A stretch of DNA of 17,098 bases from Collinsella aerofaciens (GCF_901212495.1 NZ_CAAKNY010000068.1:121218-138315), one strand, 5' to 3'. Numbered from the stretch's first letter, positions 1 to 9,840 are shown. A program made the numbers and translations. The notes: generated by a model not told the origin, from the sequence alone.

Positions 1-11
1 TGACTACATGA

Positions 12-45
12 AAGCGCCCTCAAGCGGATGTGCTTGAGGGCGCTT
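12..45 (-). terminator. Hairpin terminator after rpoD
   Basis: A perfect 14-bp stem (12-25 pairing with 32-45) encloses a 6-nt loop and starts 9 bp beyond the rpoD stop codon. On the rpoD strand it is followed only by TTTC, so the U-tract is short. On the plus strand the sequence after the stem is CTTGCTTG. It most likely ends the rimP-to-rpoD transcription unit and could also work from the other side. Confidence 0.75.
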
Positions 46-54
46 CTTGCTTGA

Positions 55-1404
55 CTAGCTTTCGATGTAGTCCTTCAGCTTGCTGCTGCGGCTGGGGTGG
101 CGGAGCTTGGCCAGGGTCTTGGACTCGATCTGGCGGATACGCTCGCGCGTGACGCCAAACTCGCGGCCGACTTCCTCGAGTGTGCGGGGGTGACCGTCAA
201 CGAGGCCAAAGCGCAACTCGATAACCTTACGCTCGCGATCGGCAAGCGAATCGAGTACCTGGGTGAGCTGTTCCTGCAGCATGGAGAAGCTGGCGGCATC
301 GGGCGGAACGATAGCCTGGGAGTCCTCGATGAAGTCGCCCAGCTGGGAATCCTCTTCCTCGCCGATGGGGGTCTCGAGCGACACGGGCTCCTGCGAAATC
401 TTCTGGATCTCGCGGACGCGGTCGGCACTCATGTCCATCTCGGCACCGATCTCCTCGGGGGTCGGGTCGCGACCCAGGTCTTGAAGGAGCTGGCGCTGCA
501 CGCGGACGAGCTTGTTGATGGTCTCGACCATGTGCACGGGGATACGGATGGTACGGGCCTGGTCGGCGATGGCACGCGTAATGGCCTGACGGATCCACCA
601 CGTGGCGTACGTGGAGAACTTGAAGCCCTTCTGGTAGTCGAACTTCTCGACGGCGCGAATCAGGCCGAGGTTGCCCTCCTGGATCAGGTCCAAGAACAGC
701 ATGCCGCGACCGACATAGCGCTTGGCGATGGAGACGACCAGACGCAGGTTGGCGCTGATGAGTGCCTGCTTGGCTTCGAGGCCCACGTTCTCAATGCGCG
801 TAAGACGACGCATCTCGGCACGCGTGAGCTCGAGCTCGCCTGCCTCGTGGGCCTCGAGCTTCTCGGTGGCCTCGAGACCAGCCTCGATCTTCATGGCCAG
901 ATCGACCTCTTCGGAGGCGGTCAGCAGGTCGACCTTGCCGATCTCCTTAAGGTACATACGGACCGGATCGCCGGTCAGCATCACCGTGGAGGCATCGATG
1001 CCACGCACGCGCGAGCGTGAACGGGACGTGCGCACGGTGCGCTTCTTCTTGCTCTTGGAAGAACCCATCTCGGCGTCGGCCTGACGGGCCATCTTGAGCT
1101 CGTGATCATCGAGCGAGCCGGAATCGTGCTCGTCGTCATCATCGAAATCGTCGGTATCGGTATCATTATCGTCATCGTCGACGTCCATGGGGGCGTCGTC
1201 GTTACCGCTCGCGGAGATAATCTGGATGCCGCTGTTGCGCAGCGCGGAATACACCGCGGTGAGCTGCTCGTCAGAAACATCGATATCCTTCAGGGCGACC
1301 TGAATCTCGTCCTCGGTTACCGAAGTCCTGTTTGAGCCGTTGCCCATGAGCTTTGCAACGTAGGATTCCAGCCCAGTACCCGTGCTCTCAGTCTTTTTTG
1401 GCAC
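55..1404 (-). CDS. rpoD: Primary RNA polymerase sigma factor RpoD (SigA, sigma-70)
   Basis: Directs core RNA polymerase to housekeeping promoters. I choose a GTG start at 1404 because AAGGGAG lies 5 bp upstream of it; an ATG at 1419 would place that Shine-Dalgarno sequence inside codons 2-4 and has no good ribosome binding site of its own. This gives 449 residues. Numbering from the GTG, a region 1.1-like N-terminus (about 10-65) is followed by a very Asp-rich tract (about 67-100) and a Lys/Arg/Ser stretch (about 117-134). Region 1.2 is at about 145-175. Region 2, with the -10 recognition and melting helices, spans about 212-295, including [18 protein letters not shown]. Region 3 follows, and region 4 (about 408-436) has the -35 helix-turn-helix [18 protein letters not shown]. 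All core regions are intact. It sits 110 bp after dnaG, as in macromolecular synthesis operons. Confidence 0.97.
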   Translation of the reverse strand: MPKKTESTGTGLESYVAKLMGNGSNRTSVTEDEIQVALKDIDVSDEQLTAVYSALRNSGIQIISASGNDDAPMDVDDDDNDTDTDDFDDDDEHDSGSLDDHELKMARQADAEMGSSKSKKKRTVRTSRSRSRVRGIDASTVMLTGDPVRMYLKEIGKVDLLTASEEVDLAMKIEAGLEATEKLEAHEAGELELTRAEMRRLTRIENVGLEAKQALISANLRLVVSIAKRYVGRGMLFLDLIQEGNLGLIRAVEKFDYQKGFKFSTYATWWIRQAITRAIADQARTIRIPVHMVETINKLVRVQRQLLQDLGRDPTPEEIGAEMDMSADRVREIQKISQEPVSLETPIGEEEDSQLGDFIEDSQAIVPPDAASFSMLQEQLTQVLDSLADRERKVIELRFGLVDGHPRTLEEVGREFGVTRERIRQIESKTLAKLRHPSRSSKLKDYIES

Positions 1405-1409
1405 AGATT

Positions 1410-1416
1410 CTCCCTT
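1410..1416 (-). promoter_or_regulatory. Ribosome binding site that decides the rpoD start
   Basis: AAGGGAG on the minus strand lies 5 nt before GTG 1402-1404. It is the only strong anti-16S match near the 5' end of rpoD, and it lies inside the reading frame if the upstream ATG is used. It therefore favours the GTG start. Confidence 0.6.
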
Positions 1417-1437
1417 CATAGTCCACAGGACTCAATA

Positions 1438-1446
1438 CTTTAGCAC
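1438..1446 (-). promoter_or_regulatory. Possible extended -10 promoter for rpoD
   Basis: The minus strand reads TGC followed by TAAAGT, an extended -10 with 4 of 6 consensus matches, about 35 bp before the proposed GTG. No convincing -35 element is present at 16-18 bp. A small inverted repeat, AGTCC-ACA-GGACT (1420-1432), lies just downstream. rpoD may also be read through from dnaG, because no terminator is visible in the 110-bp gap. Confidence 0.3.
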
Positions 1447-1514
1447 ACACATGGACGTCTATACCCAAAAAGAGGACTGGATATAGGCGAGAATACGCTG
1501 GTTGACCACAACAT

Positions 1515-3644
1515 CTAGGCCTGCTCGGCGCCCGCCGTCTCCAAACCAATCAAATTGAACGGATCAGCCACACCACCGATCGACTTTTGAAGCTCACGTT
1601 GGCGCTGAGAATCTTGCATCGCCTGCATCGTCAGCACGCGGCGCGCTTCATCGTCGAGCGACCGGTCCTGACGCAGCTTGGCCTGTGCGGCGCGCATGCG
1701 GCGCTTGATGGTATAGAGCTCGAGGGTGTCGAGCATAAAAACGATGTTCGTCTCGGTAGGATGCTTGCTCGTCGACGAAATTCGCCCGGCGCTGACAAGC
1801 GACGCTGCCTCGGGACACACCGCGCGCGCCGCATCCATGCACGCCGCGGGGTCGGTGCCCGGCGGCGTCGCCAACACGGCCCATGCGATGGACTCGTGGC
1901 GCGGATCCACCCACTCGATCGAGCAGATGCGGTCGGCATACGTGCGGAACAGGTCGGGATAGCTCGTGAGCATCGTCAGCAGCTCGCGCTCCCCTGCCAG
2001 GGATTTCCGCTCCAGATCGGTCAAAACAATCGGCATCGACGGAGCAGCCGTCGCGCTTGAACTATCGGCAGCGGGCACGGCGCTTTCCATCCCCGCCGGC
2101 ACATCGATTGGCGGCAGATCCTCGTTGACCTCCACCGGCACGGCCCCATAGGCATCAAGCGGAACGTAGTCGTACGGGTCCTCCTCGACCGGTGCGGACA
2201 TCGGCGGCGTCGCACCCGCGGCCCAGGCACCGCGGGCGGCACTGCGCGCACCAGCCGCACCGCCGCCCGAGCTTCGTCCCTGCGAACCGCTCGCGCGCTC
2301 AGCTTGCGCGCGTTGACGCTCGTAGCTCTGCTCACGCCGGCGCTCGGCGTCCTCGCGCTTGGCGACACCGCGAAACACACGGCCCGAGCTCGCGCGCACG
2401 GTCTCCAGGTCCAAACCCAACAGGTCGGCAATCTGGATAAAGTACGTATCGATCATGTAGCTGTCGCGTAGCGGATAGATGAGCGTCAGCGCATCCTCGA
2501 GCGCCTTGGCGCGGCCGCCCGGCGTAGTAATGTCGCTCGACTCTTGCAGCGACCGGTACACAAAGTCCATGAGGGGTTCGGCGGCGTTGATACGTGCCTG
2601 CAGCGCCTCACCACCATGCGCCGTGATGAACTCCATGGGGTCGTTGCCATCGGGCAGCACCACGCAGCGCAGGTCCATCGAATCCTGCTCGATAAACTGA
2701 ATCGCGCGTCGCGCGGCCTTTTGACCGGCGGCGTCACCATCGAACATATACACGATGCGCTTGGCAAAACGGGTGAGTGTCTTAACGTGATGTTCCGTCA
2801 GCGCCGTGCCCAGCGTGGCGACGACGTTTTTGATCCCCGCCTCCCAGCAGGCGATGCAATCGGTATAGCCCTCAACCACGATGGCCGTATCCTGCGCGAC
2901 GATAAACTCCTTGGCCCAGTTAAAGCCGTAGAGGTTTCGCTTTTTATGAAACACGCTCGTCTCGGCGGTGTTAAGGTACTTGGGCTGACCATCGCCCATG
3001 ATGCGCCCGCCAAAGGCGATGTTATGACCCTGCTCATCGAAAATGGGAAACATCACGCGGTCGTAAAAGCGGTCCGCGAGCTGTCCGCGCCCGCGGCTCA
3101 CGGCCACATTGGCATCGATCATCTCCTGTGGGGTAAAGCCCGCCTGCGAAAGGTGCGATACCAGCGCGTTGCGACCCGGCGCAAAGCCCAGGCAGTAGCG
3201 GCGACAGACGTCGCCGCCCATACCGCGGCTGGCAAAGTACTCGCGCGGACGGCTGTCCTTGCCGCGCATGAGCATGGTGTGGTAGAACTGGGCGGTTTCG
3301 GCGCACAGGTCATAGATGCGGGCACGCTTGGTGCCGCGATCGCGCTGTGCACCGGTATCGTGCAGTTCAATGCCCGCACGATCAGCCAAATAGCGGATCG
3401 ACTCGGGAAAACTCAGGTTCTCGCGCTTCATGATATAGGTGAAGACGTCGCCGCCCTCACCGCAGCCAAAGCAGTGCCACACCTGCGTGGCAGGGATAAT
3501 GTGAAACGACGGGGTCTTTTCGCCATGGAAGGGGCAGCAACCCCAAAACTCATGGCCACGGGGCTTGAGCTCAACCGTTTCCTGCACGATGGCAACCAGG
3601 TCGGACGCCGCGCGCACCTGGTCTTTCTCCTCATCGCTGATCAC
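1515..3644 (-). CDS. dnaG: DNA primase DnaG
   Basis: Makes RNA primers for lagging-strand synthesis and is recruited by the replicative helicase. The 709-residue frame begins at GTG 3642-3644, with AGGGGG about 9 nt upstream, and overlaps the end of ribF by 14 bp, which implies translational coupling. The N-terminal CHC2 zinc finger has C37, H40, C58 and C61. The Toprim core carries the VVEGYTD motif (E258, D262), FDGDAAG (D302, D304) and DPMEF near 335. A Gly/Ala/Ser/Arg-rich, then acidic, linker (about 440-530) separates the catalytic core from the C-terminal helicase-binding domain (about 545-709). That linker makes the protein longer than the usual 580-650 residues. All metal-binding acidic residues are present. 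Confidence 0.97.
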   Translation of the reverse strand: MISDEEKDQVRAASDLVAIVQETVELKPRGHEFWGCCPFHGEKTPSFHIIPATQVWHCFGCGEGGDVFTYIMKRENLSFPESIRYLADRAGIELHDTGAQRDRGTKRARIYDLCAETAQFYHTMLMRGKDSRPREYFASRGMGGDVCRRYCLGFAPGRNALVSHLSQAGFTPQEMIDANVAVSRGRGQLADRFYDRVMFPIFDEQGHNIAFGGRIMGDGQPKYLNTAETSVFHKKRNLYGFNWAKEFIVAQDTAIVVEGYTDCIACWEAGIKNVVATLGTALTEHHVKTLTRFAKRIVYMFDGDAAGQKAARRAIQFIEQDSMDLRCVVLPDGNDPMEFITAHGGEALQARINAAEPLMDFVYRSLQESSDITTPGGRAKALEDALTLIYPLRDSYMIDTYFIQIADLLGLDLETVRASSGRVFRGVAKREDAERRREQSYERQRAQAERASGSQGRSSGGGAAGARSAARGAWAAGATPPMSAPVEEDPYDYVPLDAYGAVPVEVNEDLPPIDVPAGMESAVPAADSSSATAAPSMPIVLTDLERKSLAGERELLTMLTSYPDLFRTYADRICSIEWVDPRHESIAWAVLATPPGTDPAACMDAARAVCPEAASLVSAGRISSTSKHPTETNIVFMLDTLELYTIKRRMRAAQAKLRQDRSLDDEARRVLTMQAMQDSQRQRELQKSIGGVADPFNLIGLETAGAEQA

Positions 3645-4644
3645 GGATGCTCACCCCCTGCTCACCCAAGTTATGACGGATATCCTCGATATTACCCTCG
3701 ACGGTCGCGATTAGCTCGTCCAGCGAATCGAACACGCGAGACGGACGCAGCCAGCGCGTAAACGCCAGCGACACCGAGGCGCCATACAGGTCGCCCGCAT
3801 ACCCGATCAAGTTGGCCTCGAGATGCGCCGAGGCGGCATCATCGGCATAGGTCGGCGGCAAACCGACGTTGACGGCAGCAGGCCATACGGTATCGTCGAC
3901 CAGCACCAGACCCTCATAGACGCCATCGGCAGGCACTTGGATGCCATCGGGCACCTGGATGTTTGCCGTGGGAAAACCCATGTCGGAGCCCTGGTGACGA
4001 CCGCTGGCAACGACGCCTCGCAGCATATAGGGGCGGCCGAGCAGCTCGGCGGCAAGCTCAACATGACCCTGGCGCAGCTCCTGGCGAATACGGGTGGCAC
4101 AGATCGTCTGTCCATCGACGCACAGCAACTCGTGGCCATAGACGTCAACTCCGTGCTCGGCTCCCCATACCTGCATCTCGGCAACGCCCGAAGCACCGCC
4201 GCGTCCCAACCTAAAGTCACTGCCCACGCGAATCGAGCGGATATCGACGACGCGCGACACAAGCTCAAGAAAGCTCACGTGGTCGAGTGCCGCCACCGCA
4301 GGCGTAAAGGGAACGGCCACCACCGCATCGACCCCGGTTTGAGCCAGGGCATGCAGGCGGTCGGCCGTCGTCATCAGTTTTTGAGCGGGCGATGGGCTCA
4401 CCACGACATCCGGATCGGGATCAAAGGTGACCACGACCGCCTTGCAGCCGCGGGCGCGTGCGTCGCAAACGACCGCGTCGATCAGTCTGTGGTGCCCCCG
4501 ATGCACGCCATCGAACACGCCGATGGCGATCGACGCGGCACCCAGACACGCGCAATCATCAAATGCATCGGCAGAAACGATACGGGCCTCATCCAACTCA
4601 CCCGCAAAAAAGATACGCGCGAGCTCGTGAGGCGTCAGCATCAT
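3631..4644 (-). CDS. ribF: Bifunctional riboflavin kinase / FAD synthetase RibF
   Basis: Converts riboflavin to FMN and then FMN to FAD, using ATP. The N-terminal nucleotidyltransferase domain shows IGVFDGVHRGHH (41-52) and VVTFDPDP (71-78). It also has the GSDFRLGRGG loop (141-150) and the TRIRQEL segment (184-190). The C-terminal flavokinase domain has GFPTANI (223-229), GVYEG (241-245), NVGLPPTY and an AHLEANL segment with the expected Glu. At 337 residues it is slightly longer than most family members. The ATG at 4644 forms an ATGATG with the truB stop TGA inside it (4-bp overlap), and a second Met follows at once. Its 3' end overlaps dnaG by 14 bp. Confidence 0.95.
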   Translation of the reverse strand: MMLTPHELARIFFAGELDEARIVSADAFDDCACLGAASIAIGVFDGVHRGHHRLIDAVVCDARARGCKAVVVTFDPDPDVVVSPSPAQKLMTTADRLHALAQTGVDAVVAVPFTPAVAALDHVSFLELVSRVVDIRSIRVGSDFRLGRGGASGVAEMQVWGAEHGVDVYGHELLCVDGQTICATRIRQELRQGHVELAAELLGRPYMLRGVVASGRHQGSDMGFPTANIQVPDGIQVPADGVYEGLVLVDDTVWPAAVNVGLPPTYADDAASAHLEANLIGYAGDLYGASVSLAFTRWLRPSRVFDSLDELIATVEGNIEDIRHNLGEQGVSIRDQR

Positions 4645-5573
4645 CGAACACCGCCGATCGCCTGGGGAAAGACGTGCTCCATCACAAAGCGACCGCCCTC
4701 GATACGGGCGAGCGCCTTGAGCCCGCCATCGAGTACCAGCGCAAACGGCGCCTTCGACACATCGAAGCCCGCAAGCGCGCGCTCAGTAGGAATACGACGT
4801 CCGCACAGCAGATCGTCGGCAAGATCACCCGGCAAGTCGACGCGCGTGGCACCCAGTGCAGCAATGGGATCTAAGGCAAAGCCGGCAACGGACTCGGCAG
4901 AAAGCTCCTCGACCGCATGGCAGGCACCGATGGAAACAACGCCGGAGGCTGTACGGTGCAGGGCGGAAATATGCGCGGCACTGTCGCAGGCGCGACCCAG
5001 ATCGCGAGCGAGCGCGCGAATGTAGGTGCCTTTGCTTACCGAAAACGCCACGGTCCAGACGCACGTATCGCCCTCGCCGCTCACGGCGATCAGGTCGGCG
5101 GCATAGACCTCGACGGGGCGCGGAGGCAAGGCAGGCGCATTGCCCTCGCGAGCACTCTTATAGGCACGAACGCCATCGACCGAGATGGCCGAAAACGCTG
5201 GCGGCACCTGCAACTGCGGGCCAAGCATAGCGGCCAGCTGCTCACGGGCGTAAGCGAGATCGCGCAGCTCGGGGGTAACGGGCACCATGCGGACGGCTTC
5301 GCCCTCCGCGTCATCGGTATTGGTCTCGACGCCAAACGAAATATCGGCGACATAACTTTTGGTATCGAGGGTCAGCATGCCCAGCAGACGGGTCGCTTGG
5401 CCCACGCCCACCACCATGACACCCGAGGCCATGGGGTCGAGCGTACCGGCATGGCCGACGCGTCGCTCACGGAGGGCGCGTCGGCACTGCGAAACCACGT
5501 CGTGGGATGTACAGCCCACCGGCTTATCGACGGCGAGCAGCATATTCAATTGAGAAGGCGTACGACGAGCCAT
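4641..5573 (-). CDS. truB: tRNA pseudouridine-55 synthase TruB
   Basis: Isomerises U55 in the T-loop of tRNAs to pseudouridine. The protein is 310 residues, the normal size. The catalytic-loop motif HAGTLDPMASGV (41-52) contains the nucleophile Asp46, the counterpart of E. coli D48. The family motifs KSY (72-74), PPAFSAISVDGVRAY (124-138) and FSVSKGTYIRALARDLG (177-193) are all present. The start is ATG 5573, with GGATGG about 5 nt upstream. An in-frame Met11, closer to where many orthologues begin, is a possible alternative. The gene lies 15 bp after nrnA and overlaps ribF by 4 bp. Confidence 0.95.
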   Translation of the reverse strand: MARRTPSQLNMLLAVDKPVGCTSHDVVSQCRRALRERRVGHAGTLDPMASGVMVVGVGQATRLLGMLTLDTKSYVADISFGVETNTDDAEGEAVRMVPVTPELRDLAYAREQLAAMLGPQLQVPPAFSAISVDGVRAYKSAREGNAPALPPRPVEVYAADLIAVSGEGDTCVWTVAFSVSKGTYIRALARDLGRACDSAAHISALHRTASGVVSIGACHAVEELSAESVAGFALDPIAALGATRVDLPGDLADDLLCGRRIPTERALAGFDVSKAPFALVLDGGLKALARIEGGRFVMEHVFPQAIGGVR

Positions 5574-5588
5574 GTACCATCCAAAATG

Positions 5589-6632
5589 TTAGAACTCGAC
5601 GGTCACCGAAGCGGGATCCTCCCCTACCAGCTCGGCCAGCATAGGGAGTGCCGCGGTGAGCGTCTCGAGAATCGTTCCGTTGTTAGAGAAACCGGCGGCC
5701 GCCGGATGCCCGCCACCGCCAAAAGCAGCGGCGATCTCGGAAACATTGAGGTCGCCCTTGGAGCGCAGGTTGCCGCGTACCTTGGTATCGCCCTCAATGC
5801 CCTTCAGGAACAGGCAGACCTCCACACCCATCACCGAACGCACCACATCGACCAGGCCGTCGCACTCGTCCGAAGTGACGCCGCAGGCCTCGAGGTCGCT
5901 CTGGTACGCATAACTATATGCCACGCGACCATGCGCCACCGTCTTGATGCGGCCCATAACGATGGACTTGAGATGCAAGAACTCCAAGCGCATGCTCTGG
6001 TAGACCTCGAGCGCAACGCGCGCCGGATCGGCACCGTGCGCGACAAGGCGCGAGGCGGCATGGAACGCAGCGGCATCGGCGTTTTGGTACTGAAAACGAC
6101 CGGTATCGGTCACTAGACCGCACAGCAGGCAGGTCGCGACACTATCGCGCGCCACAATGCCGCAATTATCCAAAAAGCGGTCGATGATCATGGCGCAGGC
6201 CGCGGCGTCGACGCACCTGAGGCTCAGCTCGGCAAATTCCTCGCGCGCCGGATGGTGATCGAAGCACACCACATGCGACGAGCGGCGGAGCACCTCGGCG
6301 GAGTTGTTCAAACGCTCGACGACCGGCACGTCGACCGAGATGAACAGGTCCGGATTGCCGGCATACGCAGATGCGGGAACCAGACGGTCGGCGCCCTCCA
6401 TAAAGCGGTAGATGCGCGGAACCGGATCATCGTCTGCAAGCAGCAGGGCAATGTCCTTGTTGGGATAGAACTTCATAAGCGAGAGGCCCAGGCCCAGCAC
6501 GGAGCCCAGGGCGTCGCCATCGGGAGACGTATGTCCCGAAATCGCAATGGAGGACGCACCCTCGATGAGCTCGAGAATGCGTCGCTGAATATCTGCAGAC
6601 TCGCACGATGTGAGGTCGGCGGAATTACTCAT
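5589..6632 (-). CDS. nrnA: DHH/DHHA1 family oligoribonuclease / pAp phosphatase (NrnA-like)
   Basis: Predicted phosphodiesterase that degrades nano-RNA (2-5 nt) and dephosphorylates 3'-phosphoadenosine 5'-phosphate, as Bacillus NrnA does. Of the 347 residues, the DHH domain carries GHTSPDGDALGS (33-44; D38, D40), Asp101, the signature CFDHHPA (124-129 region) and TDTGRFQ (D176), which together form a two-metal site. The DHHA1 domain ends with GGGGHPAAAGF (305-315), which binds the RNA backbone. The start ATG 6632 has a strong AGGAGG 9 nt upstream and overlaps the 3' end of rbfA by 8 bp. An nrnA-type gene between rbfA and truB is common in Gram-positive bacteria. The exact substrate is inferred from the family. 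Confidence 0.92.
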   Translation of the reverse strand: MSNSADLTSCESADIQRRILELIEGASSIAISGHTSPDGDALGSVLGLGLSLMKFYPNKDIALLLADDDPVPRIYRFMEGADRLVPASAYAGNPDLFISVDVPVVERLNNSAEVLRRSSHVVCFDHHPAREEFAELSLRCVDAAACAMIIDRFLDNCGIVARDSVATCLLCGLVTDTGRFQYQNADAAAFHAASRLVAHGADPARVALEVYQSMRLEFLHLKSIVMGRIKTVAHGRVAYSYAYQSDLEACGVTSDECDGLVDVVRSVMGVEVCLFLKGIEGDTKVRGNLRSKGDLNVSEIAAAFGGGGHPAAAGFSNNGTILETLTAALPMLAELVGEDPASVTVEF

Positions 6633-7035
6633 CTAAAGCTGCCTCCTGGGCGGCATCCGCTATTGGGTAGCCGTCCTCGTCCTTTTCGATCGCAAGCGTG
6701 GCGGGAACATTTTCCAGCGCGCGGGTGATGCGCTCGGCCTCATCGGTCGAGCGATCGATGCGAAAATCGAGCTCGGGCGTAACACGCCAATCGAGCGAGC
6801 GGGCCAACAGGCTACGGATGCGGCCCTTGGCGCTGGCGAGCGCCTCCATGACCTCGTCGTAGCGGCTCGCATCGCACGACACGTACACGCGCGCGAACGA
6901 ACGGTCCAACGCGACCTCGACCGCGGTCAGGGTGACCAGGTCGAGGCGTGGATCGGAAACCTCAAAGAGCAGGATATAACCGAGCTTCTCGCGAAGCTGC
7001 TCGCCCAGACGGCGGGTTGCCTGCGTTTGCTTCAT
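6625..7035 (-). CDS. rbfA: 30S ribosome-binding factor RbfA
   Basis: A small KH-fold protein that assists late maturation of the 30S subunit and the 5' end of 16S rRNA. The 136-residue product has the conserved N-terminal helix followed by LFEVSDPRL (23-31), an FARVYVS strand (48-53 region) and WRVTPELDFRID (83-94), as expected for the family. It starts at ATG 7035, 11 bp after the infB stop, with AGGGGG about 8 nt upstream that overlaps the infB stop codon. The C-terminus is acidic (ending AALDE), and the stop TAA lies within the start of nrnA. Confidence 0.93.
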   Translation of the reverse strand: MKQTQATRRLGEQLREKLGYILLFEVSDPRLDLVTLTAVEVALDRSFARVYVSCDASRYDEVMEALASAKGRIRSLLARSLDWRVTPELDFRIDRSTDEAERITRALENVPATLAIEKDEDGYPIADAAQEAALDE

Positions 7036-7046
7036 AGCGCTACCCC

Positions 7047-9758
7047 CTACTCGGTACGGGCAACCTGATCGATGCGGTAGCCCTCAATGGTGTCTCCAGG
7101 CTTGATGTCCTGGAAGTTCTCCAGGCCAATGCCGCCCTCGGAGCCGCTCTTGAGGCCCTTGGCCTCGTCCTTGTAGTGGCGCATCGAGGCAATCTTGCCA
7201 TTGAAGACCACGATGCCGTCGCGCACCAGGCGCACGGAATCGGTCGCGGCGATCTCGCCCTCTTCGACGCGGACACCGGCGGCGATGCCGACTTTGGGCA
7301 CCTTGAAGGTATCCAGGACCGTCGCGGAACCCGTGGAGACCTCGACCTCGGTGGGCTTGAGCATGCCGATGCGGGCAGCGTCGAGCTCCTCGAGGCACTT
7401 ATAGATGACGTCGTAGCAACGGATCTCGACGCCCTCGCGCTCGGCGGCGGAGCGGGCCTTGCCGTCGGGACGCACACCAAAGCCGATGATAATGGCATTG
7501 GAGGCGTCGGCCAGGACGACGTCGGTCTCGTTGATGGCGCCGACCGCGGAGTGAATCGTGTTGATGCGCACCTCGGACTGATCCATCTTGTCAAGGGAGT
7601 CCTGAAGGGCCTCGATGGAGCCCTGGACGTCGGCCTTGATGATCAGGTTGAGCTCCTTGACCTCGGCGTCGGCGATGGTCTCGAAGAGGTTCTCGAGCGT
7701 CACGTGTTTCACGCGGCTCTGCTCCTCGATACGGGCCTTGAGCGAACGCTCATCGGCCAGCGCACGTGCCTCGCGCTCGTCCTCGAACACGCGGAACTCA
7801 TCGCCGGCGTTGGGGACGGACTGCAGGCCCAGGATCTCGACGGCGTCGGAGGGACCGGCCTCGGTAACGGCGTGGCCCTTGGGGTCGAGCATGGCACGGA
7901 CGCGGCCATAGGTGAGGCCGGCAACCAGCGTGTCGCCCACGTGCAGGGTACCGCGGGTCACGAGCACCGTGGCAACCGAACCGCGGCCCTTGTCGAGCTT
8001 GGCCTCGAGGACGTTACCGGAGGCAAAGGTGTCGGGGTTGGCCTTGAGCTCGAGCACGTCGGCCTGGAGCAGCACGGTCTCGAGCAGGTCGTCGATACCG
8101 ATCTTCTGCTTGGCCGAGATGTTGACGAACATGTTCTGCCCGCCCCACTCCTCGGGGATGATGCCGTACTCGGTGAGCTCCTGGCGCACGCGGTCGGGGT
8201 TGGCACCCGGCTTATCGATCTTGTTGACGGCGACGACGATGGGAACGCCGGCGGCCTTGGCGTGGTTGATCGACTCGATGGTCTGGGGCATGACGCCGTC
8301 GTCGGCAGCCACGATCAGGATGACGATATCGGTCACCTTGGCGCCGCGGGCACGCATGGCCGTAAAGGTCGCGTGACCGGGGGTATCGATGAAGGTGATC
8401 TTGCGGCCGTTGATCATGACCTGCGAAGCACCGATGGCCTGCGTGATGCCGCCCGCCTCGCCGGCAGCGACGCCGGTGTGACGGATGGCGTCGAGCAGGC
8501 TCGTCTTGCCGTGGTCGACGTGACCCATGACGGTGACGACCGGGGCGCGCGGCTTAAGGTCGGCGGGATCGTCGTAGAACGAGAAGGTGTTCTCCTCCTC
8601 GGGGGTGATGATCTTGATCTGACGGCCCAGGTCGTCGGCAACGAGCTCGACGAGGTCGTCGGACATGGACTGCGTCATGGTGAGCGGCGTGCCCAGCAGG
8701 AACAGGCGCTTGATGATGTCGTTAGCCGGAACATCGAGCGCCTCGGCGAGCTCCTGGACCGTAACGCCCTGGGAGACCTTGATGGCATCGAGTTCCTCGG
8801 GGTTCACGCCCTGGGCCAATGCCTCCTCTATCTTGCGCTCCTCCTGAGCCTTTGCAGCCTCGCGCTCGCGCTTCTCCTTGCGCTTCTTGCGGCGACCGGT
8901 GGACTCGCGAGAGGCCTCCTCGACGGCGGCGCGGGCCTCCTCGAGCACCTTCTCGCGACTGTACTCCTCGGCCTCGCGAGCCATGCGGCTGTAGTGGTCC
9001 TCTTCGTTGTTGTGACCACCCTTGCGCTTCTTGCCCTTGCCCTGCTTATCGGGGTTGGGGAAGTCCATGCCGGCAGCGATGTTGTTGCTGGCGTTGGTGC
9101 GATGGCTGTGCGGACGACTCTCGGAGGCGTTGCGCTCGGAGTTGTTATCGGCGGCGTTGCGGTCATTACGACGGCCACCGCGACGATCGTTATTGCCGCG
9201 ACGGTTACCGCGCTCGGAGGAACGCTCGGCCTTGGCCTTGTTCTCGGCGTCTTTCTTCTCCTTGAGCACGGTCTCCTGTGCGGCGATCTGGTCGAGCAGC
9301 GAACGGAAGCGCGAACCGGAGTCGGAAGCGGGAACGGCGCGGCGCTGGGCCTCGCGGGCAGCCTCTTCCTTCTCGCGGGCAAGGCGCTCCTGCTCGGCCT
9401 TCTTCTTGGCCTCGGCCTCGGCGCGGGCGGCCTCCTCGGCAGCCTGGGCGGCGGCGAACTGGCGGCGCTCCTCCTCGCGTGCCTTCTCGGCGGCGATGCG
9501 CTCGCGCTCGGCCTCGGCAGCGCGCGCTGCCTCCTCGGCGGCAGCCGCCTCCTCCTCGGCCTGCTTGGCGGCCTCGACTTCCTGGGCGCGGGCCTCGATC
9601 ACCGGGGCGAGCTGCTTGCGGACCATGGCGACGTAGGCGTCCTCCAGGGCGGAGGAAGCGGACTTAGCGGGAATCTTCATTTCGGCGAGATGACCCATCA
9701 GTTCCTTGGAGGTCATGCCGAACTCTTTGGCCAGGGTGGACACACGGACTTTTGCCAT
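7047..9758 (-). CDS. infB: Translation initiation factor IF-2
   Basis: GTPase that brings initiator fMet-tRNA to the 30S subunit and promotes subunit joining. The 903 residues begin with an IF2_N module ([17 protein letters not shown], 4-20). A long Ala/Glu/Arg coiled-coil-like region (about 50-145) follows, then an Asn/Arg/Gly-rich disordered stretch (about 180-250) and a second IF2_N module (about 330-365). The G domain shows G1 GHVDHGKT (412-419), GGITQAIGA (436-444), DTPGH (458-462), NKID (512-515) and SAK (548-550). The remainder holds domains II-IV, including the fMet-tRNA-binding C2 region. The start ATG 9758 has AGGTGA 8 nt upstream. It lies about 90 bp after nusA; the ylxR gene common at this position is missing. 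Confidence 0.97.
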   Translation of the reverse strand: MAKVRVSTLAKEFGMTSKELMGHLAEMKIPAKSASSALEDAYVAMVRKQLAPVIEARAQEVEAAKQAEEEAAAAEEAARAAEAERERIAAEKAREEERRQFAAAQAAEEAARAEAEAKKKAEQERLAREKEEAAREAQRRAVPASDSGSRFRSLLDQIAAQETVLKEKKDAENKAKAERSSERGNRRGNNDRRGGRRNDRNAADNNSERNASESRPHSHRTNASNNIAAGMDFPNPDKQGKGKKRKGGHNNEEDHYSRMAREAEEYSREKVLEEARAAVEEASRESTGRRKKRKEKREREAAKAQEERKIEEALAQGVNPEELDAIKVSQGVTVQELAEALDVPANDIIKRLFLLGTPLTMTQSMSDDLVELVADDLGRQIKIITPEEENTFSFYDDPADLKPRAPVVTVMGHVDHGKTSLLDAIRHTGVAAGEAGGITQAIGASQVMINGRKITFIDTPGHATFTAMRARGAKVTDIVILIVAADDGVMPQTIESINHAKAAGVPIVVAVNKIDKPGANPDRVRQELTEYGIIPEEWGGQNMFVNISAKQKIGIDDLLETVLLQADVLELKANPDTFASGNVLEAKLDKGRGSVATVLVTRGTLHVGDTLVAGLTYGRVRAMLDPKGHAVTEAGPSDAVEILGLQSVPNAGDEFRVFEDEREARALADERSLKARIEEQSRVKHVTLENLFETIADAEVKELNLIIKADVQGSIEALQDSLDKMDQSEVRINTIHSAVGAINETDVVLADASNAIIIGFGVRPDGKARSAAEREGVEIRCYDVIYKCLEELDAARIGMLKPTEVEVSTGSATVLDTFKVPKVGIAAGVRVEEGEIAATDSVRLVRDGIVVFNGKIASMRHYKDEAKGLKSGSEGGIGLENFQDIKPGDTIEGYRIDQVARTE

Positions 9759-9779
9759 ATGACTTCACCTACCCTTTCT

Positions 9780-9794
9780 GGCACCTAGGGTGCC
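9780..9794 (-). repeat. Short hairpin upstream of infB
   Basis: GGCACC-TAG-GGTGCC forms a 6-bp stem with a 3-nt loop, 21-35 bp before the infB start codon and just outside its ribosome binding site. It has no U-tract and is not a terminator. It could tune infB translation or mark an RNA processing site, but no function is shown. Confidence 0.35.
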
Positions 9795-9819
9795 TAGAGA
9801 CTGAACGAGCGTGGGAGAT

Positions 9820-9840
9820 GCACCGGGACCCGCCCGGCGC
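9820..9840 (-). repeat. GC-rich hairpin directly after nusA
   Basis: An 8-bp stem (9820-9827 with 9833-9840, including one G-U wobble in the RNA) and a 5-nt loop start 9 bp past the nusA stop. No T-run follows, so intrinsic termination is unlikely. It may stabilise the nusA 3' end or reduce read-through into infB. Confidence 0.4.

Noticed and set aside
7176..9788. 870-codon open frame on the plus strand, antisense to infB
   Set aside because: It mirrors infB in a GC-rich genome, is Leu/Gly/Val/Asp-rich with no domain, and has no start context. infB has complete IF-2 motifs.
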